NCBI GenBank assembly: GCA_963691835.1
Contig: OY829383.1
Coordinates: 4,960,001 to 5,024,000, forward strand
Direction of reading: 5' to 3'
Length of the DNA stretch: 64,000 nt
DNA from: G963691835 sp963691835
Lineage (GTDB): Bacteria; Pseudomonadota; Alphaproteobacteria; Thalassobaculales; Thalassobaculaceae
The notes beneath the pieces were generated by a model that made no database searches, had not been told where the DNA came from, and saw nothing but the letters and a program-made list of their open reading frames with translations. Position numbers and translations under genes: made by a program. Positions 51,480 through 59,563 of this stretch are shown here, one piece after another; within the stretch, counting starts at the first letter, position 1, and every line of letters starts with the position of its first letter.

Positions 51480-52013
51480 ATGCCGCTTTCCAACCTGAAG
51501 ATCGGTGACAACCCGCCGGACGAGGTGAACGTCGTCGTCGAAAACCCGCTGGGCGGGGAGCCGATCAAGTACGAGATGGACAAGGAGACGGGCCTTATGT
51601 TCGTCGACCGGTTCCTCCACACCGCCATGTTCTATCCCGGCAACTACGGCTTCATTCCGCATACGCTCTCGGGTGACGGCGATCCGACCGACGTTCTGGT
51701 CATCGGACGAAACCCGGTTGTTCCGGGCGCCATCATCCGGGTCAATCCGGTCGGTGTTTTGATCATGGAAGATGAAAGCGGCCAGGACGAAAAGATCATC
51801 GCGAAACCGATCGCCAAGCTGCACCCCTACTACGACAACATAGAGAGCCATGAGGATATCCGCCCGATCCTGCGGGAGCAGATCGAGCATTTCTTCGCCC
51901 ACTACAAGGACCTGGAAAAGGGCAAGTGGGTCAAGACGAACCGATGGGGCGATGCGGACGAAGCAAAAGCCATGATCGTTGAGGCGATCGACCGGGCGAA
52001 AGAGACGGCTTAG
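51480..52013 (+). CDS. ppa: Inorganic pyrophosphatase
   Basis: A 177-residue family I soluble pyrophosphatase at full length: KYEMDKETGLMFVDRFLHTA, the signature DGDPTDVLV (GDGDPTDVLVI) and KWVKTNRWGDADEAK. It hydrolyses pyrophosphate. Being placed in the alg44 unit suggests it pulls the guanylyltransferase reaction of AlgA forward during polymer synthesis. GAGAGGA precedes the ATG; TAG is the stop. It could also be the only, housekeeping, copy in the genome, which cannot be judged here. Confidence 0.94.
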   Translation: MPLSNLKIGDNPPDEVNVVVENPLGGEPIKYEMDKETGLMFVDRFLHTAMFYPGNYGFIPHTLSGDGDPTDVLVIGRNPVVPGAIIRVNPVGVLIMEDESGQDEKIIAKPIAKLHPYYDNIESHEDIRPILREQIEHFFAHYKDLEKGKWVKTNRWGDADEAKAMIVEAIDRAKETA

Positions 52014-52047
52014 TCCGGGACGCCCCTCCAAAGCTTGAAGACATCCT

Positions 52048-52095
52048 TTCGCAGTCTGCAAATCGCGAACGGGCGCCAGCCGTCGCAAAATGCGG
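52048..52095. promoter_or_regulatory. Two candidate activator sites before the first sensor pair
   Basis: TTCGCAGTCTGCAAA (52048-52062), overlapping TGCAAATCGCGAA, and TCGCAAAATGCGG (52083-52095) are variants of the repeated palindrome, 65-112 bp upstream of the sigma54 GG at 52160. Confidence 0.55.
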
Positions 52096-52157
52096 CGGCC
52101 CAGCCGCCTAGGCCGGATCAATTATCTGATTTTAAACAATTTTCTTCCTCAGTACGT

Positions 52158-52174
52158 TCGGCATGCCGCTTGCT
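52158..52174 (+). promoter_or_regulatory. Sigma54-type promoter for the first sensor pair
   Basis: TTCGGCATGCCGCTTGC has GG-N10-GC (52160-52161 and 52172-52173); 38 nt before the ATG at 52211. The T before GG is replaced by C, so it is a slightly weaker match. Confidence 0.7.
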
Positions 52175-52210
52175 GTTTCCCTACTAAGACACCAGCAAGG
52201 AGCTCCGGCA

Positions 52211-52603
52211 ATGGCACGTCTCTTCTCAAGGCTCATCGTTATCCTGTCCGCGGCAACACTGATCGCGTTGGCGACGAGCGCACGCGCCGGCACTCTCACG
52301 ACAGACCAGCGCGTGGCGCTTCAGATGAAGCTGATCGACTACATCGACGAGAGAACCATCGACGGCAAGTTCCTGCATTTCGATGCGGACCGGAAGGAGA
52401 CGACGGCTCTCTATCCCGCCCATCTGCATCCCCGGATTATTCCCATCGACGACATCTACTTTCTGTGCGCGGACTTCCGGGATGTGGACGGAAAGGCCGT
52501 TGAGGTCGATTTTGTCGCCCGGATCGTCGATGGGGACGCCCGCATCCTGCAGACAATGGTCGGCCAACGGTCTGTTATCCGGGCCCTGAAGAGGGCGAAA
52601 TGA
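52211..52603 (+). CDS. Periplasmic protein preceding a hybrid kinase, unknown family
   Basis: A 130-residue protein with a signal peptide (MARLFSRLIVILSAATLIAL, cleavage near ARA-GTL). The mature part is about 104 residues, alpha/beta, with DYIDERTIDGKFLHFDAD, YPAHLHPRIIPIDDIYFLC and DFVARIVDGDARILQTMVGQ. The ATGA overlap with the kinase gene means tight translational coupling, so it is probably the periplasmic ligand or modulator of that kinase. AAGGAG precedes the ATG at 52211. The layout is repeated by the next pair (54737 and 55252). No known family was recognised. Confidence 0.75.
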   Translation: MARLFSRLIVILSAATLIALATSARAGTLTTDQRVALQMKLIDYIDERTIDGKFLHFDADRKETTALYPAHLHPRIIPIDDIYFLCADFRDVDGKAVEVDFVARIVDGDARILQTMVGQRSVIRALKRAK

Positions 52604-54513
52604 CCGTCGCCCCCGCATCGGTGGCGGATTGCAGCCCTGGCGGAGCCGGGACAACCGCCCGGAGCTTCTTCCCACGTTGGGGATTGTCGGCGCGTTTCCT
52701 CGCGGTCGCCTTGCCGATTTTTCTCATCATCAACACCGTTCTGGCCGCCACCTACCTCAATCACCGGGCCTCGGTCCTCGATGAACAACTGGCCGCGGAG
52801 GTCGCCGCCTCTACCGTCCGGATGTCGCAAGCGCTTCGGCCGCTGATGAACCCGCCCCAACCCAAGGCCATGAAATCCGTGGTTCGCGCGATGGCGGGCA
52901 ACCGAAGCTTCTCCTGCGTGCGGCTGTCGTCGGGCGATACCCAGGTGCTTGCCTGGCCGGATCCCGGCTGCATCGACCGTGGGGCGCCGGAGCATAAAGT
53001 CACGGTGCCAGTCCTTTCCTCGTCGGGCACCCGCGACCATCTGACGATCGTCTACTCGCCGGACTGGACCCGCAGGGCACTCAACCGGGATCTGTCCCTT
53101 TTGTTCGCATCCGTCGCGGTGGCTGGCCTCATCGCCTTTGTCGCCGCCGTGACCGCGCACCGCTGGCTGATTGGCCGGCCGGTCGACAGCATCATCGCGG
53201 CGATCGACGCACGAACCGAAACGGGGCAAGCCGCCTTGGTCGAGGCGAAAGCTCACGGGGACATGGCCCGGGTTATCGATGCCTACAACGCCATGGTGGA
53301 GACAGAGACGGCGAGCAAGGCCGCGCGGCATCATGCCGAAGAGAATGCGAAACAATCCCGGGCGGCGGAGGCCGTCGCCGTTGCCGCGAGCAAAGCGAAG
53401 TCTGAGTTCCTGGCAACCATCAGCCACGAGATCCGAACGCCCATGAACGGGGTCCTGGGCATGACCGAGCTGCTTTTGGAAGAAGAGCTTCAAGAGACAC
53501 CGCGCGCCTACGCGGCGACTATTCAACGGTCGGCAGATGGGCTGTTAAGGCTGATCGCAGACATTCTGGACTACTCCCAACTGGAAGCAGGTGCGGCAAC
53601 GCTCATAACCGCACCCTTCGATGCGCAGGAGGCCGTCCAGCACGCCGCGATGTCCCTCGCACCGTTGGCAGACGCCAAATCTCTTGCCCTTCACGTGCGG
53701 ACAGAACGCGTTCCGTCTGGATTGGTTCTGGGCGATGGCGACAGGGTCGGGCAGATCGTGACCAACCTCGTCAACAACGCGATCAAGTTCACGGAACACG
53801 GTGGGGTGGAAGTCATCCTGGACTATTCGGAGGGTGGTGAATCTAAGCTGACGATCGACGTGAACGACACGGGTATCGGGATCGAAGATGGCAGTCTCAA
53901 GCACCTGTTCGATCGATTTGCCCAGGCGGAAAGTGGTCACTCTCGGCGTTATCAGGGTGTCGGACTGGGCCTTGCCATCTGCCGCGAGCTGGTCGGCCTC
54001 ATGGGGGGAAGCATAACCGTCGCAAGCCGTCCCAACGCCGGCTCCAGCTTTCGGGTGATCATCCCGGTGGAACCCGCTCCCGCCCGACAAAAGAAGACCG
54101 GAATGGTTCCCCGCCGCGCGCAAGAGGCCCGGCGCATCCTCTTGGTCGAAGACAGCCCAACGAATCAGTTCGTGGTAACCGAGATGCTCAAGTCCGACGC
54201 CATGGCGGTTGATGTGGTGGACAACGGCGCGGATGCGGTGACGCAGTGCGCCAAGGAGCAGTACGACCTCGTGCTTATGGATATCCAGATGCCGGGCATG
54301 AACGGTCACGAGGCCTCCGACGCCATCAAGGCAAACCTCAATCGCGGAGCGCCACCCATCCTTGGCTTGTCCGCCAACGCGTTCCCCGAAGATCACCTGG
54401 CATGCCGGGAGGCCGGCATGGTCGGACTCCTGACCAAACCGATCCGCAAGCAAGTGCTGATCGAAGCGATCGACCGTGCCGTCTCCTGCGAGAGAACAGC
54501 CATGCGGCGGTAA
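52600..54513 (+). CDS. Hybrid sensor histidine kinase 1
   Basis: A 637-residue inner-membrane kinase: first transmembrane helix about 27-50, periplasmic domain about 50-163, second helix about 164-188, a HAMP-like linker and coiled coil, HisKA with phospho-acceptor His276 (FLATISHEIRTPMNG), HATPase_c (NLVNNAIKFTEHGG; DTGIGIED; GVGLGLAI) and a C-terminal receiver with Asp561 (LVLMDIQMPGMNG). There is no PAS domain, so sensing is likely by the periplasmic part together with the small protein encoded just upstream (ATGA overlap). An output phosphotransfer protein is missing; the HPt of kinase 2 might serve both. Candidate targets are the two NtrC-type activators of the locus. Confidence 0.92.
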   Translation: MTVAPASVADCSPGGAGTTARSFFPRWGLSARFLAVALPIFLIINTVLAATYLNHRASVLDEQLAAEVAASTVRMSQALRPLMNPPQPKAMKSVVRAMAGNRSFSCVRLSSGDTQVLAWPDPGCIDRGAPEHKVTVPVLSSSGTRDHLTIVYSPDWTRRALNRDLSLLFASVAVAGLIAFVAAVTAHRWLIGRPVDSIIAAIDARTETGQAALVEAKAHGDMARVIDAYNAMVETETASKAARHHAEENAKQSRAAEAVAVAASKAKSEFLATISHEIRTPMNGVLGMTELLLEEELQETPRAYAATIQRSADGLLRLIADILDYSQLEAGAATLITAPFDAQEAVQHAAMSLAPLADAKSLALHVRTERVPSGLVLGDGDRVGQIVTNLVNNAIKFTEHGGVEVILDYSEGGESKLTIDVNDTGIGIEDGSLKHLFDRFAQAESGHSRRYQGVGLGLAICRELVGLMGGSITVASRPNAGSSFRVIIPVEPAPARQKKTGMVPRRAQEARRILLVEDSPTNQFVVTEMLKSDAMAVDVVDNGADAVTQCAKEQYDLVLMDIQMPGMNGHEASDAIKANLNRGAPPILGLSANAFPEDHLACREAGMVGLLTKPIRKQVLIEAIDRAVSCERTAMRR

Positions 54514-54574
54514 GTCGATCCGCACCCGGACCGGCCCCGGCGCTCTCCGGAATTGGGAGGCTGACGCATAATGC

Positions 54575-54589
54575 TTCGCATTTTGCGAA
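54575..54589. promoter_or_regulatory. Perfect palindrome before the second sensor pair
   Basis: TTCGCATTTTGCGAA, perfect 6-bp arms around TTT; 95 bp upstream of the sigma54 GG at 54684. A clean copy of the repeated operator core. Confidence 0.72.
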
Positions 54590-54682
54590 TGACAGGCCCG
54601 TACCGACGCCCAACCGCGCGAAGTAGGTCCAAAAATTCCGTTGTTTCAGGGCTTTAGAAATTCCCCAACCCGTGTGCCAAGA

Positions 54683-54697
54683 CGGCAGGGCATTTGC
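54683..54697 (+). promoter_or_regulatory. Sigma54-type promoter for the second sensor pair
   Basis: CGGCAGGGCATTTGC, GG-N10-GC (54684-54685 and 54696-54697), 40 nt before the ATG at 54737. Confidence 0.7.
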
Positions 54698-54736
54698 AAG
54701 TTTGTGCCGACACTCGGTATCCGGAAAGGACATACG

Positions 54737-55252
54737 ATGCGACTAACAACCCGACTGGCCCTGATCGGCATCCTGGTGACCACGCTGTCGGTTCCGTTCG
54801 CGAGAGCGGCGGAGCCCCTCCCCGACCCGACCGGGCGAACAGTTCTGACGGTGAGCGGCAATGTCTCCGAGACAAATGACGCGACGGTGGCACGCTTCGA
54901 CATGGAGATGCTCAAGTCCCTTGGTGTCGCCCGCGTAACAACCTCCACCGCTTGGACCGAGGGTGTGTCCGTCTTCGAAGGCGTACGCCTGTCGGATGTT
55001 CTGGACCGTGTTGGCGCGTCGGGCGACACGCTCACCGCCATCGCTCTCAACGACTATTCGGCGGAATTGCCGTCCGAGGACGCCCGCACATGGCCGGTCA
55101 TCCTTGCGTTCAGCCGGGACGGAAAAGCGTTGTCGGTGCGTGACAAGGGGCCGCTTTGGATCGTTTACCCCCGCGACGATCACGCGGAGTTGCAGTCTGA
55201 AACGCACAATGGAAAATGGGTCTGGCAACTCAAGGCGATTGACGTGAAGTGA
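54737..55252 (+). CDS. Periplasmic oxidoreductase-molybdopterin-fold protein without the molybdenum Cys
   Basis: A 171-residue protein with a signal peptide (residues 1-24, ARA-AEP). The mature part resembles a cut-down sulfite-oxidase-type molybdopterin domain (TVLTVSGNV; VFEGVRLSDVLDRVG; ALNDYSAELP; PLWIVYPRDD; WVWQLKAIDV). No Cys is present at all in the mature chain, so it cannot coordinate molybdenum as the enzyme does. It overlaps the start of the following hybrid kinase gene, so it is probably a binding or sensor partner of that kinase. GGAAAGGA precedes the ATG at 54737. Confidence 0.8.
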   Translation: MRLTTRLALIGILVTTLSVPFARAAEPLPDPTGRTVLTVSGNVSETNDATVARFDMEMLKSLGVARVTTSTAWTEGVSVFEGVRLSDVLDRVGASGDTLTAIALNDYSAELPSEDARTWPVILAFSRDGKALSVRDKGPLWIVYPRDDHAELQSETHNGKWVWQLKAIDVK

Positions 55253-57915
55253 TGCTCGACGGACGCTTCATCGGTAGGCTCGTCCTCGCAGTCGCGATGA
55301 TCGCGTTCGTGGGCGGGGCCGCAAGTTCTCTCTGGACGCTCCGAACGGCGGAAAAGTTGCCGTCGAGTGTCCAGGAGAATGTCCTTTGGGGCACCACACA
55401 GGCTCAATTCGAGATCTATCGGACCATCCGGGCAATCAACAAACTGGCGCTGGAAGGGGCCGGCGACCCGGCACGCTCCGAGCCCTTGGCGGATAATGCC
55501 CGTCACAGATTCGACATTCTGTGGAGCCGCGTCGGGCTGTTCCGCGAGGGCAAGATTGGAGCGTTCCTCAAGGAGCTGGAGGAGTACGAGCGAACCATCG
55601 CGCAGATCGATGTCGTCCTCGACACCGTCGATGCGAGACTTCCGGACCTCGAATCACTCGACCAACCGAGCTTGCGGTCCATCAACGACACGTTGGGCGA
55701 ACTGCGGCCCCTCTTCCAGACATTCACGCTGTCCGCCCTGCGGCAACAGGAAGCCAGTCAAAAAAACCTTGCGGAGGTCCGCACGGTGGCCATCCGCCAG
55801 CTTCTCATCTCGCTGATCGGAACCATCATCGCGGTGGCCGGTCTGATCGCACTTGTGACCTGGGAAAATGCACGGTCACGACAAGCGCTCGCCGCCGCCG
55901 AAGCCGCGCGGATCGAGGCTGAGGCCGCCCGCGAAGAAGCGGACAAGGCGAACCGGGCAAAATCCGAGTTCCTTGCCATGATGAGCCACGAGATCCGGAC
56001 CCCCATGAACGGGGTCGTCGGCATGGTGGAATTGATGCTGGCGACACCCCTGACCCCGGAGCAGCGAAACTACGGTGACAATGCGCGCGCTTCGGCCGAC
56101 GCACTGCTTGGCGTGATCAACGACATTCTCGACGCCTCCCGGATCGAAGCCGGTGGGATCGGCATTGAGAGCATGGCCTTCGATCTTGTCGAGGTGGTCG
56201 AAGGGGTGATCGATTTGCTCGCCCCCCGGGCCCATGCCTCGGACATCGCCATCGGTGCGGTGTTTGACCCGCGCCTGCCCGCAACGGTACAGGGCGATCC
56301 GATCCGGCTGCGCCAGATCCTGCTCAACCTCGCCGGAAACGCGGTGAAGTTCACGGAACAAGGTGGCGTGTCTCTGCGCATCAGCCCCGCCGATGAAACA
56401 GACGGTATCAAGTTTCAGATAGAGGATACGGGCGTCGGAATTGCGGAGGAGAACCTGGGGGACATCTTCCGGCCATTCACGCAGCTCGATCTGTCGTACA
56501 CCCGGCGTCACGGCGGTACCGGCCTTGGGCTGACGATCTGTCAGGCGATCGTTGAAGCCATGGGCGGGACCATCTCGGTTGATAGCAAGGTTGGACGCGG
56601 CAGCCGCTTCACGGTGACCCTCACGCTCCCGGCGACCACGAAGGAGAGGATCACGTCTCTGGAAGCGGACGAACGGTCCATCATGATCGTGAACCGGAAT
56701 ACGGTGGCGGCCGGCAACATCGCCGGTCAGTTCGCCGCATGGCGCGCGTCTCTGGTGGTTGCGCCGAGCCTTGAGGACGGACGGGCGGCCCTGGACGGAG
56801 GCTTTCATCCCGACATCGTGGTTCTGGATGCTTCAGTGGCCGGCCCCCGGCCCGTTGACGCACTGCATGACCTGTTCGGCGGTCGCAATGCGTCGGACTT
56901 CGATGTCTACTTGATGCTGAAAATGGGGGACGGTGCCGAGGCGTTCGGGAGGTTGGGCGGCAGCCCATTCGCCGGGTATCTTCTGGATCCTCCCCATCTC
57001 GCGACGTTGAAGAGACTGGCGACCAACGGCTTCCTGGAAGAGCGAACGGCCGCGCAGAAGACCGACCGGAGCCCCGCCGAGTCGGCAACCCTCATCCCTC
57101 AGTTGAAAGGGGCCCGCGTGCTACTGGCAGAGGACTCCCAGACCAACCAGTTGGTGGCCCGGACAATCCTTGAAGGCGCTGGCTGCCTGGTGGAAATCGC
57201 CGAGGATGGGGTCAAGGCGGTCGCCGCGGCCATGGAAACACGCTACGACCTGATCCTCATGGATTTGTCGATGCCGAACATGGATGGGTTGTCAGCCACC
57301 CGTCACATCCGATCGGAGAGCGGCCTTTCCTCCAAAGTCCCAATCATCGCTGTCACCGCACACACCATGGCGGAGGATCGCAAATCCTGCCTGGACGGCG
57401 GTATGGACGACGTTCTCGGCAAACCCTACCGTCGCGCGGAGTTGGTAGGCGTGCTGGCACGTTGGATCACCCGTGGCACCTCAGACCACCACCCAACCAC
57501 CTCTCTCACCGACCAGGGTGACGCCGTGAATATGAAACCGCAGGGACCCGAAGATGGTCCAGCCGTCCTGGACGAGGGCGTCGTTGCTCAACTCGAAACA
57601 GACATCGGCGCGGAGCGGGTGGTGGAGTTGGTCGCGGTCTTCGTCAAGGAAACCGAAGACAGGGTCGTCCGCATCCGTGAGGCCTACGCCGATGGGCGTC
57701 TGGAGGACTTGTCCCGCGAAGCCCACTCCATGAAGTCAAGCTCCGGGACATTCGGCGCCATGGAACTGAACGGGTATGCCGCGTCGCTCGAAGCGATGTG
57801 CATGAACGGCACACACGATGGCCTGCCTGAAAAGATCGATGAAACGTTGGCCAAGGCGGAAGGCGCCATGACGGCGTTCCGGAACCGGTACCCGCATCTT
57901 GCAAAGGCCGGATGA
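55252..57915 (+). CDS. Hybrid sensor histidine kinase 2 with receiver and HPt domains
   Basis: An 887-residue kinase: transmembrane helices at about 4-25 and 183-205 around a helical periplasmic domain, a coiled coil, HisKA with His246 (FLAMMSHEIRTPMNG), HATPase_c (NLAGNAVKFTEQGG; DTGVGIAEENL; GGTGLGLTI), a degenerate receiver-like region (about 475-600) without the full acidic pocket, a true receiver with Asp671 (LILMDLSMPNMDG) and a C-terminal HPt with His825 (REAHSMKSSSGTFG). A His-Asp-His relay is thus complete within one chain. The start is ATG 55252 overlapping the previous stop (TGATG); a GTG at 55249 is also possible. It is convergent with activator 2. Confidence 0.92.
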   Translation: MLDGRFIGRLVLAVAMIAFVGGAASSLWTLRTAEKLPSSVQENVLWGTTQAQFEIYRTIRAINKLALEGAGDPARSEPLADNARHRFDILWSRVGLFREGKIGAFLKELEEYERTIAQIDVVLDTVDARLPDLESLDQPSLRSINDTLGELRPLFQTFTLSALRQQEASQKNLAEVRTVAIRQLLISLIGTIIAVAGLIALVTWENARSRQALAAAEAARIEAEAAREEADKANRAKSEFLAMMSHEIRTPMNGVVGMVELMLATPLTPEQRNYGDNARASADALLGVINDILDASRIEAGGIGIESMAFDLVEVVEGVIDLLAPRAHASDIAIGAVFDPRLPATVQGDPIRLRQILLNLAGNAVKFTEQGGVSLRISPADETDGIKFQIEDTGVGIAEENLGDIFRPFTQLDLSYTRRHGGTGLGLTICQAIVEAMGGTISVDSKVGRGSRFTVTLTLPATTKERITSLEADERSIMIVNRNTVAAGNIAGQFAAWRASLVVAPSLEDGRAALDGGFHPDIVVLDASVAGPRPVDALHDLFGGRNASDFDVYLMLKMGDGAEAFGRLGGSPFAGYLLDPPHLATLKRLATNGFLEERTAAQKTDRSPAESATLIPQLKGARVLLAEDSQTNQLVARTILEGAGCLVEIAEDGVKAVAAAMETRYDLILMDLSMPNMDGLSATRHIRSESGLSSKVPIIAVTAHTMAEDRKSCLDGGMDDVLGKPYRRAELVGVLARWITRGTSDHHPTTSLTDQGDAVNMKPQGPEDGPAVLDEGVVAQLETDIGAERVVELVAVFVKETEDRVVRIREAYADGRLEDLSREAHSMKSSSGTFGAMELNGYAASLEAMCMNGTHDGLPEKIDETLAKAEGAMTAFRNRYPHLAKAG

Positions 57916-57940
57916 CTGACGAAGAGCTGGGTTGACCCGC

Positions 57941-59383
57941 CTAGGCCGCGCCCTGGCTTTTCCAGGTAAGCTTCTTGCGGTAGATCGTCGAGGGGCTGAT
58001 CTCCAGAAGTGCCGCCGCCTTCGGAATGTTCCCATCACAAAGGTCGATCGCGCGTTCGATGGTACGTTGCTCAGTCAGCCACAACGGCTCGATTGTCGTT
58101 CCGGTTTCGTCCGCGACGGCTGTACCCGGGGACATCATGTGGGCGACGGGGGCGGCCGGAGCGCCGACACTCCCCAAGGGCCGCGCCGACGGAGCCTGAC
58201 GGGCCGTTGAAACCGGGGGCGGCAGCATGTCGGCGGTCACCGCGTCCCCGTCATGCAGAACAACGATGTTGCGGACAACGTTTTGAAGTTGGCGGATGTT
58301 GCCTGGCCAGTCGTAGTTGCCGAGCGTGCTCTCCGCCTCCGCATCGAACCCTTCGAACGCCTTTCCTTCTTCCTGCGCGAAGCGTTGCAGGAACGACCGG
58401 GCGATCTCGAAAATGTCGCCTTCCCGGTCCCGCAACGGCGGTAGCTGGATGGGAATGACGTGAAGGCGGTAGTAGAGATCCTCCCGGAAACGGCCCTCCA
58501 TCACCTCCTGCCAGGGATCGCGGTTGGTCGCACAGACGAAACGAACGTCAACCTTCCTGTCTTTCGAAGACCCGACGGGCTGCACGACGCCGGTTTGAAT
58601 GAACCGGAGGAGCTTGGCCTGAAGGTCCAGGTCCATCTCGCAGATCTCATCCAGGAACAGGGTGCCCTTGTCCGCTCGGACGGCGGCCCCTTCCCGATCC
58701 GATGTGGCCCCCGTGAACGCGCCCTTTACGTGACCGAAGATTTCGCTCTCCATCAGGTCCCGGGGGATCGCAGCACAGTTGAGAGGAACGAACTGGGACT
58801 GTGAGCGCGTGCTCTGCGCGTGAATGGCCTCGGCGCAGACCTCCTTACCGGTGCCGCTTTCGCCCGTAACAAAGACGGTCGCCTTCGACCGGGCCGCGGC
58901 ATCAATCGTCCGGTAGACCCCCTGCATGGCGAGCGAGCTGCCGATGAACCCGTGATACTGATTTCGCCCGAACTCGGATTTGAGCGTTTGGACGATCTGG
59001 GTCAGTTCCTGGCGCTCTAACGCGTTCCGGACCGTGACCTGGAGCCGGTTCGCGTTGAAAGGCTTCACGACGAAGTCGATGGCCCCGGCCTGCATGGCCT
59101 CGACCGCTGTGTTGATGGAGCCGTGGGCGGTGACGACCACCGCCGTCACGGGCACACCCCGCTCTCTCAGATCGCGCAGAACATCGAGCCCGGTCATGTC
59201 CGGCAACTGCAGATCAAGCAGCACGAGATCGGGAACCATCTCGGTGATGGTCTCGATCGCGTCTCGCCCGTTGGAGACGTGGGTGACCTCAACCGGCTCT
59301 CGGCGCAGGAAGTCGGTATAGAGCTCGGCCTCGGAGTAGGTGTCCTCGACCAGAACGACCCTGGATTTCGATGTCTTTGTCAT
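57941..59383 (-). CDS. Sigma54-dependent response regulator (AlgB/NtrC family), activator 2
   Basis: A 480-residue paralogue of the 32230-33672 activator, the same length and domain order: receiver with Asp57 (LLDLQLPDMTG), AAA+ with GESGTGKE, GAFTGA, DEICEMD and FREDLYYRL, and the Fis-type helix-turn-helix GNIPKAAALLEISPSTIYRK. The recognition-helix region is nearly identical in the two proteins (ISxSTIYRKKLxW), so both may bind the same palindrome. It sits convergent to kinase 2 and divergent from the PilZ-receiver gene. No sigma54 site was seen on its own side, so it may be the constitutive member of the pair. Confidence 0.93.
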   Translation of the reverse strand: MTKTSKSRVVLVEDTYSEAELYTDFLRREPVEVTHVSNGRDAIETITEMVPDLVLLDLQLPDMTGLDVLRDLRERGVPVTAVVVTAHGSINTAVEAMQAGAIDFVVKPFNANRLQVTVRNALERQELTQIVQTLKSEFGRNQYHGFIGSSLAMQGVYRTIDAAARSKATVFVTGESGTGKEVCAEAIHAQSTRSQSQFVPLNCAAIPRDLMESEIFGHVKGAFTGATSDREGAAVRADKGTLFLDEICEMDLDLQAKLLRFIQTGVVQPVGSSKDRKVDVRFVCATNRDPWQEVMEGRFREDLYYRLHVIPIQLPPLRDREGDIFEIARSFLQRFAQEEGKAFEGFDAEAESTLGNYDWPGNIRQLQNVVRNIVVLHDGDAVTADMLPPPVSTARQAPSARPLGSVGAPAAPVAHMMSPGTAVADETGTTIEPLWLTEQRTIERAIDLCDGNIPKAAALLEISPSTIYRKKLTWKSQGAA

Positions 59384-59436
59384 GGCCGAACCATGGTCGG
59401 GAAGCCGAAGCGACGCAAGACTTCATGCGCGGCTAT

Positions 59437-59451
59437 TGGCACATCGATTGC
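59437..59451 (+). promoter_or_regulatory. Sigma54-type promoter before the PilZ-receiver operon
   Basis: TGGCACATCGATTGC, GG at 59438-59439 and GC at 59450-59451, the same 15 bases as before alg44. It is 112 nt before the start codon at 59564. Confidence 0.8.
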
Positions 59452-59502
59452 GCTTTTCCGGTCACCAGCATGTGAAACCAAGGAATTCGAGGGTTGGTCC
59501 AA

Positions 59503-59546
59503 TGCAGAATGCGAATGAACCAAAGAATCGCCTCGCAATTCGCAAG
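59503..59546. promoter_or_regulatory. Palindrome-like sites downstream of the sigma54 promoter
   Basis: TGCAGAATGCGAA (59503-59515) and CTCGCAATTCGCAAG (59532-59546) resemble the operator of the locus but lie between promoter and gene. They may act on the divergent activator 2 gene or as downstream enhancer or repressor sites. Confidence 0.4.
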
Positions 59547-59563
59547 CCGACGGAGAGCTGACG

